Part shown: positions 21,815 through 31,677 of the stretch, one piece after another
How the letters are laid out: each line of letters begins with the position of its first letter
How positions within the stretch are numbered: the first letter of the stretch is position 1
Source: CAZOEL01 sp964578835
GTDB lineage: Bacteria; Desulfobacterota; Syntrophobacteria; Syntrophobacterales; Syntrophobacteraceae
NCBI GenBank assembly: GCA_964578835.1
Contig: CAZOEL010000024.1
Span: forward strand, 12,481 to 76,480
Length of the DNA: 64,000 nucleotides
Direction: 5' to 3'
The notes under the pieces: generated by a model
Databases searched by the model: none
The model's input: only the letters and a program-made list of their open reading frames with translations
Told to the model about the DNA's origin: nothing
Program-made: the position numbers and the translations under genes

Positions 21815-24252
21815 ATCAGCCCGAGAGTCGCATCCTGAACGCGCTGGACGCCGCTGTCAACTGGTCGCGAAAGAACAGCCTCTGGCCATTTTTCTTCGGG
21901 CTTTCGTGCTGCTTTATCGAAGAGGCCATCACCTTCACGTCTCGCTACGATATCGCAAGGTTCGGCTCCGAAGTGTTTCGCGGCTCCCCAAGGCAGGGAG
22001 ACCTTCTCATCGTATCCGGAACGGTTTTCAAGAAGATGGCGCCGGCGCTTCTGAGGCTCTACGAGCAGATGTCGGAGCCCAAGTGGGTCATTTCGATGGG
22101 CTCATGCTCGAACAGCGGAGGCATGTTCGATGTCTACAGCGTGGTGCAGGGAGTCGATCAGATTCTGCCCGTGGACGTTTATGTTCCCGGCTGCCCGCCG
22201 CGCCCGGAAGCGCTCCTTCAAGGGCTTGTCCTCCTGCAGCAGAAGATAGCCGCTAAAGAAAGGCCGAGCCGCTCCGTATTCCACCTGGGAGACGGAATCG
22301 AGGGAACCACCAAGCCCGTCCTGATAGACGGCAAAACCAAGTCGAGGGACACGCGCGGTCCCGGCTATCAAGGCGTACCCATTAGAGGGACCTCCGTCGT
22401 TGCGCCGAAGTTCTGGGGGACCAGGTCGGACAACATGTGGGCGCCCCCTGCGCATCGAATAGAACTTAACGCGCAGGACAAGAGCCTTTCGGCTGCCTTG
22501 CGAGCCAGATTCAAGAACGTTATCCGGCAGGAGCCTCATTCCTCCGATATGCCGACCTTCTATGTGCGGGAAAGCCATATCAAGGAAGTGCTTCGCTTTC
22601 TTAAGGATGAAGCGGCTCCAAAATACCAACGCCTGGACGACCTCACGGCCATCGATGAAACGGCGCGCCGCGATTGCATCTGGAACAAAGGCTACGCGCA
22701 AGCCGTCCAGGATGTCGCGATGTTCGAAGAGCGTCCGATGCACGGGGTCTGTCATAATTACACTCTCGTCTACCACCTGCTTTCCTTCGAGGGCGCAGCG
22801 CGCCTTCGCCTCAAGGTGGGGTTCATAGGCGAGAGCCCCACGGCTAAAACGGTTTCCGACATCTGGCCTTCGGCGAATTGGTACGAGCGCGAAGTCTACG
22901 ATATGTTCGGCATACGCTTCGAGGGGCATCCGGATCTTCGCCGCATTCTCCTCCCCCACGACTGGGACGGACACCCGCTTCGCAAAAGCTACCCCGCCCG
23001 CGGGACTCTTTTTCCACCCTTCACGCGGGCTGACGCGGAAAAGCATCAACCGCTCGACGCCAGCCGCTTCGTCAAAGTCGAGGACGAAGAGCGCGAATTC
23101 ATCCTGAATTATGGTCCGCATCATTTCGGCACGCATGGCGTTATCCGTTTCATCCTCGCTCTCAGAGGAGAGATGGTGACCGATGTCGGCATAGACATCG
23201 GCTATCACCACCGAGCCAAGGAGAAGACGGGCGAAGTCAAGTCATGGCACCAGTTCATTCCGTACACGGACCGGGTCGATTATCTTGCCGGCGTCGCCAA
23301 CAATCTCTCCTATCTCCAGTCGGTTGAGACCCTTGCCGGAATCAAAGTCCCGGATCGCGCCAAGTTCATCCGCGTGATGCTCTCGGAGCTTTTCCGGGTG
23401 AGCAATCACCTGCTCTGGATAGGGACCTTCACGCACGATCTCGGAGGCATGGGACCAACGTTCTACACGACGCGAGAACGCGAAATGCTCATGGACATAA
23501 TCGAGCTCATCACGGGAGCGAGGCTTCACCCTTCATGGTTCCGGATCGGCGGCGTAGCTCAGGACCTGCCGGAAGGCTGGAAGGAAAAGATTGACGAGCT
23601 CCTCAAGATAATGCCCTCACGCCTCAAAGAATATGAAGCCCTGCTGACTCGAAACCCCATTTTCAAGGCGAGGACCCAGGGCATTGGCCGACTGCCGCTC
23701 CGGGACGCCATGGAATGGGGAGTAACGGGGCCAAACCTTAGGGCGTCAGGCCTCGAGTGGGATTTGAGGAAGAAGATGCCCTATTCGAGCTACGAAGCGT
23801 TCGATTTCGACGTTCCGACGCAAACGGAAGGGGATTGCTACGCCCGATACCTCATTCGGATAGAAGAATTGAGGCAGAGTCTTCGGATCGTCAGACAGGC
23901 CGCAGATGGAATGCCTCCCGGCCGCTACATTACGGATGAGTACCGTTACACCGTCCCGAAGAAAGATGATGCGCTTCAAGACATAGACAGCCTCATTCAC
24001 CACTTCGTCAACGTATCGCGAGGTCCCAAGATGCCCTGGGGCGAGGCCTACACCGCAACGGAAGCGCCTCGCGGAGAGCAGGGTTACTACATCGTGAGCG
24101 ACGGGCTGAATATGGCCTATCGCATGCGGATACGTGGACCTGATTTCGCCAACATCCAGACGATTCCGCTGATGTCGATCGGGCGTCTTCTTCCCGATTT
24201 CGCCTCCATCATAGGCTCTCTTGACTACATTGCGCCGGACACGGATAGATAG
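21784..24252 (+). CDS. nuoBCD: Fused NADH-quinone oxidoreductase subunits B-C-D
   Basis: 822 residues combining the three quinone-proximal hydrophilic subunits. B part (about 1-170): LSCCFIEE, MGSCSNSGGMFD and VPGCPPRPEALLQG give the four Cys ligands of cluster N2. C part (about 230-415): WYEREVYDMFGIRFEGHPDLRR. D part (about 420-822): NYGPHHFGTHGVIRF, then YLQSVETLAGIKVP and the closing DFASIIGSLDYI. The preferred start is the TTG at 21784, with GGGAGG 7 bp upstream and overlapping nuoA by 31 bp; no ATG fits. nuoCD fusion is common; joining B as well is rarer. Confidence 0.9.
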   Translation: MGEAGESKRIDQPESRILNALDAAVNWSRKNSLWPFFFGLSCCFIEEAITFTSRYDIARFGSEVFRGSPRQGDLLIVSGTVFKKMAPALLRLYEQMSEPKWVISMGSCSNSGGMFDVYSVVQGVDQILPVDVYVPGCPPRPEALLQGLVLLQQKIAAKERPSRSVFHLGDGIEGTTKPVLIDGKTKSRDTRGPGYQGVPIRGTSVVAPKFWGTRSDNMWAPPAHRIELNAQDKSLSAALRARFKNVIRQEPHSSDMPTFYVRESHIKEVLRFLKDEAAPKYQRLDDLTAIDETARRDCIWNKGYAQAVQDVAMFEERPMHGVCHNYTLVYHLLSFEGAARLRLKVGFIGESPTAKTVSDIWPSANWYEREVYDMFGIRFEGHPDLRRILLPHDWDGHPLRKSYPARGTLFPPFTRADAEKHQPLDASRFVKVEDEEREFILNYGPHHFGTHGVIRFILALRGEMVTDVGIDIGYHHRAKEKTGEVKSWHQFIPYTDRVDYLAGVANNLSYLQSVETLAGIKVPDRAKFIRVMLSELFRVSNHLLWIGTFTHDLGGMGPTFYTTREREMLMDIIELITGARLHPSWFRIGGVAQDLPEGWKEKIDELLKIMPSRLKEYEALLTRNPIFKARTQGIGRLPLRDAMEWGVTGPNLRASGLEWDLRKKMPYSSYEAFDFDVPTQTEGDCYARYLIRIEELRQSLRIVRQAADGMPPGRYITDEYRYTVPKKDDALQDIDSLIHHFVNVSRGPKMPWGEAYTATEAPRGEQGYYIVSDGLNMAYRMRIRGPDFANIQTIPLMSIGRLLPDFASIIGSLDYIAPDTDR

Positions 24253-24265
24253 GAGCATTCCGCTC

Positions 24266-24760
24266 ATGCTTCCCCATGATTTGAAGACAAAGCTCGTCGG
24301 CATGATTGCCCTCTCAGACCATCCACGGGAGAAGGCGATAGACGTCATGAACGATCTACAAAATTATTACGGCCACATGACCGACGACGCCATGGAGGAA
24401 GCCGCCGAGATGCTCGGCATGACGCCTTTGGAGCTCGAGGAGCTGGCCACTTTCTACGACTTCATCTATCGCGAGCCGGCGGGAAAATACGTGATCCGCG
24501 TCTGCGACAGCTCCGTTTGCTGGATGCGCGATCATGAATCGGTGATCCAGCACATAACCGAAAAGCTGGGCGTCAAAATGGGCGAGACCACTGTAGACGG
24601 CCTTTTTACCCTGCTCCCGGTAGTCTGCCTGGGCTACTGCGACCGCGCTCCGGCCATGCTCGTAAATCAGAAGGTCTATGGGCTGCTCACCGCTGAAAAG
24701 ATCGACGGGATTTTGGACGAATTGAAAAACGGAACCATACCCGAAGATATGGATGAATGA
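24266..24760 (+). CDS. nuoE: NADH-quinone oxidoreductase subunit E
   Basis: Carries the [2Fe-2S] cluster N1a next to the NADH/FMN subunit. 164 residues; the start at 24266 (MLPHDLKTK) follows TAGGAG, while an earlier frame start overlaps nuoBCD. Ligands: CDSSVC (CX4C) and CLGYC (CX3C), followed by DRAPAMLVNQKVYG. The stop overlaps the nuoF ATG (ATGA), so E and F are coupled. Confidence 0.95.
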   Translation: MLPHDLKTKLVGMIALSDHPREKAIDVMNDLQNYYGHMTDDAMEEAAEMLGMTPLELEELATFYDFIYREPAGKYVIRVCDSSVCWMRDHESVIQHITEKLGVKMGETTVDGLFTLLPVVCLGYCDRAPAMLVNQKVYGLLTAEKIDGILDELKNGTIPEDMDE

Positions 24761-26031
24761 GGCCTATGCATCCCCAGGTGTTATTCCAAAACAGGAAGCC
24801 GAATCGAAGCGCCGCCATGGACGAATACCAGCAGAGCGGCGGTTATGAAGCTTTGACCAGGGTCCTTACCGAGAATATGTCTCCCAAAGAGGTTTCACAG
24901 ATAGTTGTCGATTCAGGACTCAGAGGAAGGGGCGGCGCAGGGTTCCCAACGGGAAAGAAATGGCTCTCGGTTCCGGATGACGGCGCATACCCGAGATACG
25001 TTGTCGCCAACGCCGATGAGATGGAGCCCGGAACCTTCAAAGATAGAGCGCTCATCGAAGCCGATCCGCACACTCTCATAGAGGGTATGATTATAGCCGG
25101 CTATGCGATTTCATCGGAAAAAGGATTCATCTTCGTCCGCCCTGCTTACGAAAGCGCAGCTACCATTCTGGAGCTGGAAATAGGTAACGCGAGGAAGGCC
25201 GGTTTTATCGGCGAGAATATTCTGGACTCGGGATTCAGCTTCGATATCGAAGTCCATCGAAGCGGAGGAAGATACATATGCGGCGAAGCTTCAGCGCTTC
25301 TCAACGCCATAATGGGGAAAAGGCCCAACCCATTCAAGCCTCCGCCTTACCCGACAGAGAAAGGCCTCTGGGATCGCCCGACAGTGGTCAACAACGTGGA
25401 GACTCTCGCCAATGTTCCCTTCATCATCCGAAATGGAGCCGAGTGGTACAAGAGCCTGGCTCTCAAAGGCGCAGGAACGAAGCTGTACTGCATCAGCGGG
25501 ATGGTGAGCCGTCCATGCTGCGTTGAGCTGCCCATGGGTATCCGACTGCGGGAAGTCATAGAAGAGCACGCCGGAGGCATGCTCCCAGGGTCCGAATTCA
25601 AGGCGTGCCAGCCGGGAGGAGCCTCCACGCGATTTCTCCCAAAGGATTTTCTCGATATTGAACTGGATTTCGACTCCATGAGCGCCGTGGGCCACAGGCT
25701 TGGCGCCGGAGCCATCACAGTGTTCGATCATAAGACCTGCATGGTGGGCGCAACGTTGAATCTCATCGAGTTCTTCGCACGGGAGTCATGCGGGTGGTGC
25801 ACGCCGTGCCGCGAGGGTTTGCCCTATGTTCGGGATCTCCTTTTCCGCATCGAATTTGGAGATGGAAGAGAGGAATACATCTCGGAACTGCGGCAAATGT
25901 CCAAGGACCTCTGGAACGTCTACTGCGCCTTTGCCCCCGGAGCCGCATCGCCGCTTGAGAGTCTTTTTGCGTACTTTGAAGACGAGGTTCGAGAGCACAT
26001 GAGCGCCAGGGGATGTCCGTTCCGCCATTAG
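24757..26031 (+). CDS. nuoF: NADH-quinone oxidoreductase subunit F
   Basis: The NADH-binding, FMN-containing entry subunit of complex I. 424 residues: GLRGRGGAGFPTGKKW is the nucleotide/FMN glycine-rich loop, then YICGEASALLNAIMGKRP, and near the C-terminus ESCGWCTPCREG with the ligands of [4Fe-4S] cluster N3. The length is normal and no extra ferredoxin domain is present, so an NADH-linked rather than a bifurcating HydB-type protein is likely. Confidence 0.96.
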   Translation: MRPMHPQVLFQNRKPNRSAAMDEYQQSGGYEALTRVLTENMSPKEVSQIVVDSGLRGRGGAGFPTGKKWLSVPDDGAYPRYVVANADEMEPGTFKDRALIEADPHTLIEGMIIAGYAISSEKGFIFVRPAYESAATILELEIGNARKAGFIGENILDSGFSFDIEVHRSGGRYICGEASALLNAIMGKRPNPFKPPPYPTEKGLWDRPTVVNNVETLANVPFIIRNGAEWYKSLALKGAGTKLYCISGMVSRPCCVELPMGIRLREVIEEHAGGMLPGSEFKACQPGGASTRFLPKDFLDIELDFDSMSAVGHRLGAGAITVFDHKTCMVGATLNLIEFFARESCGWCTPCREGLPYVRDLLFRIEFGDGREEYISELRQMSKDLWNVYCAFAPGAASPLESLFAYFEDEVREHMSARGCPFRH

Positions 26032-26034
26032 CAA

Positions 26035-26450
26035 CCCGTCAACATCGTTTCTTCCGGTGGGTGCGGGCCCCCTCTCCCTCAGGGAGAGGGTCGGGGTGAG
26101 GGAAGTATTCTTTTGAAATTGAGGGATGTATTCTTATGAAAGAGGTTCTCCCCTCACCCTGCCCTCTCCCTGAGGGAGCTGACTATGTTACACACATACC
26201 CCCAGTGCTATAGGAGGCGCACCAAGTGCATCTAACGCTTTCAACAACTTGGAAAGGCACTCAGTGAATACGATTCAAATTCGGCAGAATCATTTCTTTT
26301 CTTGCCTCATGTAAAATCAACCACTTATGCACACACGGGGTTATGTGTGTAGCATTGTCAGCTGAGGGAGAGGGTAGAAAAAGCAACCTGGACATTCGAG
26401 AAACTGCAACCCTAACATTCAAAATTGACGGTCAGTAGCTCCACTGTGTC
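26035..26450. repeat. Non-coding repeat-rich gap between nuoF and nuoG
   Basis: It begins GTCAACATCGTTTCTTCCGG, related to 4572-4632, followed by several CTCTCCCTGAGGGAGAGGG-type palindromes of the dispersed 'ccctctccctgag' kind. A 183-bp MITE interrupts one of these. The end (near 26423-26450) resembles 4645-4680. No gene is visible to the nuoG start. The long gap suggests nuoG and later genes may have a separate promoter. Confidence 0.6.
26179..26361. mobile_element. 183-bp MITE (family D)
   Basis: Terminal inverted repeats of about 25 bp with three mismatches (left end CTGACTATGTTACACACATA; right end the complement of CTGACAATGCTACACACATA). It is flanked by a perfect 9-bp duplication CTGAGGGAG (26170-26178 and 26362-26370). 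Removing the element and one duplication restores the palindrome CTCTCCCTGAGGGAGAGGG. No ORF. Confidence 0.75.
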
Positions 26451-26555
26451 AAAGAACAAAGCTGTGGATGTACATGGCATCTACAATCTCTATCAGCTGA
26501 TTTTGTGGCGTAGCAGGTATTAGAGCGACATTAATCTCTCGCCTGAAGGAAGATC

Positions 26556-29117
26556 ATGCCGAAGCTCACCATAGACGATTACGAGATAGAAGTTCCCCTC
26601 GGGACGAAAGTAATCGATGCAGCCGATATGCTCGGGATCGTGATCCCGAGGTTTTGCTACCATGAAGCTCTGGGAGCTGTCGGCGCTTGCCGCCTGTGCG
26701 CCGTGAAGTTCATTCACGGTCCGTTTCGAGGCGTGCAGATGAGTTGCATGATCGATGCTCAGGACGGCATGGTCGTCTCCACGACCGATGAGGAAGCGGT
26801 AGCCTTTAGAAAGCGGATCATCGAACTGCTCATGATCAACCATCCTCACGATTGCCCGGTTTGCGACGAGGGAGGACAGTGTCTCCTTCAAGATGAGACC
26901 GTATCGAGCGGCCACGCAATCCGGCGCTACCCCGGCTACAAGAGAACCTATCGAAACCAGGATCTGGGAGTCTTCATCCACCATGAGATGAATCGCTGTA
27001 TTCATTGCTACCGCTGTTCGCGCTTTTACCAGGACTATGGCGGATACCGAGATCTCGGCGCAATGCAGATCGGAAGCCGGGTCTATTTCGGAAGATTCAA
27101 GGAAGGACAGCTGGAAAGCCCTTTTTCGGGAAACCTCGTCGATATATGCCCTGTGGGCGTCTATACGGACAAGACCGCGCGCTACAAGGTGAGGCGCTGG
27201 GACCTCGAGCGCTCGCCTTCCCTGTGCATTCATTGCTCGCTCGGGTGCAACACGATTGCCAACGCGAGATACCGGGCCACGATGCGGATCGAAGCGCGTC
27301 ATCATAAGCTCGTGAATGGCCATTTTATCTGCGATCGAGGCAGATTCGGCTTCGCTTACGACAACGGAGGAGAGGGCAGCAAGGCGCAAAGACCGCGGCA
27401 GACGAGAATAGGCGGTGAGGAATCGTCGTGGGACGCAGCCGCGCAATCAGCCGCCGAAAGACTATCCCGCATCTCTAAAGCTGCCGGTCCCACGGCCATT
27501 GCAGCCTTGGGATCGCCGCGAAGCAGCCTGGAAGCTCTCGCCCTATTGAAGCGTATCAGCAGGCTTGAAGGTTGGGCGGAGCCAGCCTTCTTTCTCGATC
27601 CCGCCACCCTGCGCAAAGTTAGAAGCGCGGTGTCGAGGCTCGATGAAAGAATAGCCGTTTCTCTTCATGAAATCGAAGACGCGGATTTCATTCTTGCGGC
27701 AGGCGTAGATCCCGTAAACGAAGCTCCCATGCTTGCTCTCTCCATGAGACAAGCCTGGCGGAAGGGAGCAGTCGTCACAGTGATAGATCCAAGGCCAGTC
27801 GCTCTTCCCATGCAATTTGAACATCTCCCGGTCGCTCCCGGCCTCATTGAGGAATGCATCGAGGCATTGACGAGAAAGGCGCTGACCCGGGAGGAAGAGT
27901 CAGCGCCGTCAAACTCCTCAACGATCGATCCCGCGCTCCGGGATTCTATTTCAGCTCTTTCGGACAAGCTCCGCGCAGCACGCAACCCGGTCATCATATG
28001 CGGAACCGATGTCGTTCGGGAAACCACCCCCGTCGCTGCCGCTAACCACGCTTTTTCGCTGCTTGCCGGCAAAGGGAAAGCTGGACTCTTTTACCTGTTT
28101 CCAGGGGCTAACGCATTCGCCGCTTCGCTCCTCTCATCACCTGCTGGTCCTTCCTTCCTGGATACGCTGGAAGACATAGAAAAGGGCGTTATAAAGGCGC
28201 TCATAGTGGTAGAAAGCGATCCGTTGCGTTGCTTCGGGGACAAAGAGAGGCTCGAGCGAGCCCTGGATAAGCTGGACTTCCTCCTTGCGCTCGACTATCT
28301 GCCGTCCGAAACCGCCCGGCGCTCGCACGTTTTTCTTCCCACCACAACCATTTTCGAGACGGGATCAAGCTTCATCAATCAGGAAGGACGGCTCCAATTT
28401 GCAGAGCCGGTCCATATGCCGGGAATTCCTCTCTATGGGGCTCATCCTCCGAAGGCATTCAAAGATTCCGTACCAGGCGGAGAGCCAAAGGCTGCATGGA
28501 TGGCGCTCTCAGAGGTCGCCCACGCCATAACGGAGCCCGGGAAGATCTTTTCGACCGAACTTCGGAGCCTCGAACGCAGAAGCAACGAGCCAATAGAGAG
28601 GACCGAGCTCTTCATCCCTGGCAAAGAATGGCCGACAGCTGCTGTCTGGTCGGCGGTAACCGAAGAAATCCCGATTCTTTCCCATCTTAGCCCCGCTGAA
28701 TATCCCTTCGATAACATTAGGGTAATACCGGAAAAAGCTGGCGAAAGACTGGAATTGGAGGAAAGAGCGCAAGAGGAAAAAATCCTCATCGAGGGGGATT
28801 TTGAGCTGATACTCACGGATAGGCTGTTCGGCTCTGAAGAGCTTACTGCTTATTCCGACGTCATTCAATCTCTCGCAAAGGAGCCCTGTCTTTACATTCA
28901 CGCAAAGGACGCCTTAAAAGCGGGAATATCGCACGGAGATAAAGTTCGCCTTCGCCTTGATCGGGGAGCCTTGGAGCTGACGGCGATGGTTACGGAAAGG
29001 ATGGCTCCGGCAACTCTCGTTCTTCCTCGTTTGTGGGGCCTTGAATGGCAGAAGATGGAATCGACGCCCTTTATTGTTCATCGTGGGGCCGTCGAGCGGA
29101 TTATCTCTCAGGGTTGA
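26556..29117 (+). CDS. nuoG: NADH-quinone oxidoreductase subunit G
   Basis: Electron-relay subunit with several Fe-S clusters. 853 residues: an N-terminal ferredoxin-like domain (CYHEALGAVGACRLC, cluster N1b), CPVCDEGGQCLLQD, then HHEMNRCIHCYRC with its His-Cys ligated cluster N5, and CIHCSLGCNT heading the molybdopterin-oxidoreductase-like domain (about residues 220-650). A final domain follows (about 740-850, with HAKDALKAGISHGDKVRL). No molybdenum cofactor is expected in NuoG. The ATG follows GAAGGAAGATC. Confidence 0.95.
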   Translation: MPKLTIDDYEIEVPLGTKVIDAADMLGIVIPRFCYHEALGAVGACRLCAVKFIHGPFRGVQMSCMIDAQDGMVVSTTDEEAVAFRKRIIELLMINHPHDCPVCDEGGQCLLQDETVSSGHAIRRYPGYKRTYRNQDLGVFIHHEMNRCIHCYRCSRFYQDYGGYRDLGAMQIGSRVYFGRFKEGQLESPFSGNLVDICPVGVYTDKTARYKVRRWDLERSPSLCIHCSLGCNTIANARYRATMRIEARHHKLVNGHFICDRGRFGFAYDNGGEGSKAQRPRQTRIGGEESSWDAAAQSAAERLSRISKAAGPTAIAALGSPRSSLEALALLKRISRLEGWAEPAFFLDPATLRKVRSAVSRLDERIAVSLHEIEDADFILAAGVDPVNEAPMLALSMRQAWRKGAVVTVIDPRPVALPMQFEHLPVAPGLIEECIEALTRKALTREEESAPSNSSTIDPALRDSISALSDKLRAARNPVIICGTDVVRETTPVAAANHAFSLLAGKGKAGLFYLFPGANAFAASLLSSPAGPSFLDTLEDIEKGVIKALIVVESDPLRCFGDKERLERALDKLDFLLALDYLPSETARRSHVFLPTTTIFETGSSFINQEGRLQFAEPVHMPGIPLYGAHPPKAFKDSVPGGEPKAAWMALSEVAHAITEPGKIFSTELRSLERRSNEPIERTELFIPGKEWPTAAVWSAVTEEIPILSHLSPAEYPFDNIRVIPEKAGERLELEERAQEEKILIEGDFELILTDRLFGSEELTAYSDVIQSLAKEPCLYIHAKDALKAGISHGDKVRLRLDRGALELTAMVTERMAPATLVLPRLWGLEWQKMESTPFIVHRGAVERIISQG

Positions 29118-29221
29118 CGCCTCCGAGCAATGGACAACGGCGTCATGGATTACGGGCCGGTTTTAACCAACCAGGACGCATATGCATAAAGGGAACAATG
29201 CGTTGAAAAAAGCGGCAATGT

Positions 29222-29417
29222 GCAAGCCCTGAAGGGGCGCAATATCATAGCCCAGGGCAACGCCCTGGGTACTGGGCATACCGATGAGAATGGAAGCTCT
29301 GAAGGGGCGGGATAACCACTCTCTAGATATTCCGCCCCTTCAGGGCTTGGAGAATATTGCGGGATCTATGACCCGGGGCGTTGCCCTGGGCTATGATGTT
29401 ACGCCCCTTTGGGGCTT
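29222..29417. repeat. Long palindromic dispersed repeat, copy 2
   Basis: Arms AAGCCCTGAAGGGGCGCAAT and the complement near 29395-29417. Inside are CCCAGGGCAACGCCCTGGG and a central pair of CTGAAGGGGCGG/CCGCCCCTTCAG. The same family as 833-1029. It fills the gap between nuoG and nuoH; the flanks also match (ATGCGCCCGTTTT on the right). It probably forms strong RNA hairpins in the nuo transcript. Confidence 0.8.
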
Positions 29418-29535
29418 CGCTACTTTGGGGCTTTGCGACTATACCTTTACCCCTTTTCAGCCAATGCGCCCGTTTTATCCCGCGCTTTCGTCTGAAAATC
29501 GGTAACCCTGCGACTCGAAAGCAAGTAGAGCGATT

Positions 29536-30525
29536 ATGTGGATTACGGGATTTATCTTTCTTTTGGTGAAGCTGAGCATCGTGCTGGCGGTTCTGCTGGG
29601 GATTGCGGCCACAATGGTGGTGGTCGAACGAAAGCTTCTCGGTAGATTCCAGGTGCGATACGGCCCCAACCGCGTAGGTCCCTTCGGATCGCTCCAGGCG
29701 GTAGCGGACGGAATCAAGATGCTCCTCAAGGAAGACACGATCCCCGAAGGAGCCGACCGGGTCGTGTTCCTTTACGCTCCCGCCGTCGTGACGGTCGCCG
29801 CTCTTCTTTCTTTTGCCGTCGTCCCTTTCGGGCGCGACATCAACATCTTCGGCCGCCAAATTCCCATGGTCGTAGCCGATCTCAATGTCGGTCTGCTCTA
29901 CTTTCTGGGTCTTTCTTCCCTGAATGTCTACGGAATCGTGCTGAGCGCCTGGGCGTCGAATTCCAAGTACAGCCTGCTTGGAGGGATTCGCGGCGCAGCC
30001 CAGATGATCAGCTACGAGCTTGCGCTCGGTCTGTCCCTCGTTCCGGTTGTCATGCTCGCGGGCTCCTTCAGCCTGGTCGATATCATAAACGCTCAGGAGC
30101 GGTATCCGTTCATCCTCGTGCAACCCATAGCCTTCGTTATCTTTCTGGTGAGCGCAACGGCTGAGCTCAAGCGCATTCCTTTCGATCTGCCGGAGGGGGA
30201 AAACGAGCTTCTTGGCGGCTACCACACCGAATACAGCGGAATGCGCTTCGCCCTATTCTTCCTTGGCGAATACATCGGCATGATTCTCATGGGAGCGCTC
30301 GCGGCCATCTTCTTCCTTGGAGGATGGAGAGGGCCTTTTCTGCCCCCCATTGTCTGGTTCTTCATCAAAGTCATGCTTTTCCCGTTCTTCCTCATCTGGA
30401 CGCGGGCGACGCTTCCGCGCTTGCGCTTCGATCAGTTCATGCATTTTGGCTGGAAGCTGCTATTGCCCGCAGCGCTTCTCAACATCGTAATCACAGCCGC
30501 CATAATGCTGATGGCAGGGATATGA
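29536..30525 (+). CDS. nuoH: NADH-quinone oxidoreductase subunit H
   Basis: Membrane subunit at the quinone-binding interface. 329 residues with eight or so helices: ERKLLGRFQVRYGPNRVGP, then ISYELALGLSL, RIPFDLPEGENELLGGYHTEYSGM and WTRATLPRLRFDQFM, all conserved loops of NuoH/ND1. Some loops carry acidic residues linked to proton coupling. The last bases overlap nuoI (ATGA). Confidence 0.96.
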   Translation: MWITGFIFLLVKLSIVLAVLLGIAATMVVVERKLLGRFQVRYGPNRVGPFGSLQAVADGIKMLLKEDTIPEGADRVVFLYAPAVVTVAALLSFAVVPFGRDINIFGRQIPMVVADLNVGLLYFLGLSSLNVYGIVLSAWASNSKYSLLGGIRGAAQMISYELALGLSLVPVVMLAGSFSLVDIINAQERYPFILVQPIAFVIFLVSATAELKRIPFDLPEGENELLGGYHTEYSGMRFALFFLGEYIGMILMGALAAIFFLGGWRGPFLPPIVWFFIKVMLFPFFLIWTRATLPRLRFDQFMHFGWKLLLPAALLNIVITAAIMLMAGI

Positions 30526-31088
30526 GAATTATGATTGAGCAGGCTTCTGCTTTCATGAAGACGTTTCTTGAAGGAGTAATCGGCCTTGCGCTAGGTTACG
30601 CCGTTACTTTCAAGCACCTTTTCAGGAAGCCCATTACCGAGCAATACCCGGAAGAAAAGCGGCAGCTTCCCGAGCGAGCGCGCTGGAGAATCATCCTGAC
30701 CAGAGATCCAAAGGGCGAAGAGCGTTGCGTCGCCTGTTACCTATGCTCTGCCGTGTGCCCAACGGATTGCATCTCGCTCGAAGCGGCAGAACATGAAGGC
30801 GAGCGCCGCTATCCACTCTGGTTTCGCATCAATTTCTCCCGTTGCATCTACTGCGGCTTCTGCGAAGAAGCCTGTCCAACGCTCGCCATTCAACTCACCC
30901 CCGACTACGAGTTCTGCAAGTACAACGTTTTGGATTTTATCTATGAAAAAGAGGACCTGCTGGTCGACCATTGCGGGAAGAATAACGAGTACAACTACTA
31001 CCGGCATGCGGGCCTACGGGTGGAAGGAGACAAGGGCTCGCATATCAAAGAGAATCCGCCGGTTAATGTGAAGAGCAACATGCCGTGA
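30522..31088 (+). CDS. nuoI: NADH-quinone oxidoreductase subunit I
   Basis: Carries the two [4Fe-4S] clusters N6a and N6b that pass electrons to NuoB. The motifs CVACYLCSAVCP and CIYCGFCEEACP are both complete. The start at 30522 overlaps the nuoH stop; a second ATG at 30531 is possible. An upstream extension to 30324 in the same frame lies inside nuoH and is rejected. 188 residues, typical. Confidence 0.95.
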   Translation: MRIMIEQASAFMKTFLEGVIGLALGYAVTFKHLFRKPITEQYPEEKRQLPERARWRIILTRDPKGEERCVACYLCSAVCPTDCISLEAAEHEGERRYPLWFRINFSRCIYCGFCEEACPTLAIQLTPDYEFCKYNVLDFIYEKEDLLVDHCGKNNEYNYYRHAGLRVEGDKGSHIKENPPVNVKSNMP

Positions 31089-31140
31089 CCTTTCAGCCGG
31101 AACGGTTGCCAAGGGCGCATTCCGGAAATCAGGAGCTTCC

Positions 31141-31677
31141 ATGACTCTGCACTCCATGGTTTTCTATTTGATCTCGGCAATCATACTCGGCTCCACGGCC
31201 ATGGCGATAACGCGCAGGAATCAAGTGCACGCGGCGATTTATCTTATATTTTCCTTCATCGGGACCGCGCTTCTCTTCTACCTGCTCGGAGCCCCGCTGC
31301 TTGCCGCTCTCGAGTTGATCATCTACGCCGGGGCCATCATGATTCTCTTTCTTTTCATCATCATGACGCTTCGGACCGAAAAGCCGACGATGGACGGATT
31401 TTCAATGAAAAACTGGGCGCTTCCTATCGCTCTTGGCGTCATATCCTTTGCAGCCGCGGGCGCGCTCATCTATCTCGGCCCCATCAGCCAGTCGGCTCTT
31501 GGAATGGCCATGGCTTCTCCCGCGGCGTTCGGCGAATATCTCTTCCAACATTACTGGCTGCCGGTCGAAATCGCATCGTTCCTGCTCTTTGTTGCCTTGG
31601 TGGGCGTATTGTACATCGGCAGACGCGCAGACATTGTTCCTGCATCTGAACCCGTTTCGAATAAGGATATCCCATGA
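31141..31677 (+). CDS. nuoJ: NADH-quinone oxidoreductase subunit J
   Basis: Membrane subunit with five helices. 178 residues: the conserved ALELIIYAGAIMILFLFIIM is the helix with a pi-bulge that gates proton transfer in NuoJ/ND6. AGGAGC precedes the ATG. The stop overlaps nuoK (ATGA). The C-terminal tail is hydrophilic. Confidence 0.95.
   Translation: MTLHSMVFYLISAIILGSTAMAITRRNQVHAAIYLIFSFIGTALLFYLLGAPLLAALELIIYAGAIMILFLFIIMTLRTEKPTMDGFSMKNWALPIALGVISFAAAGALIYLGPISQSALGMAMASPAAFGEYLFQHYWLPVEIASFLLFVALVGVLYIGRRADIVPASEPVSNKDIP

Noticed and set aside
22102..23211. 369-codon minus-strand frame inside nuoBCD
   Set aside because: Antisense shadow of a certain gene; no domain or start signal.
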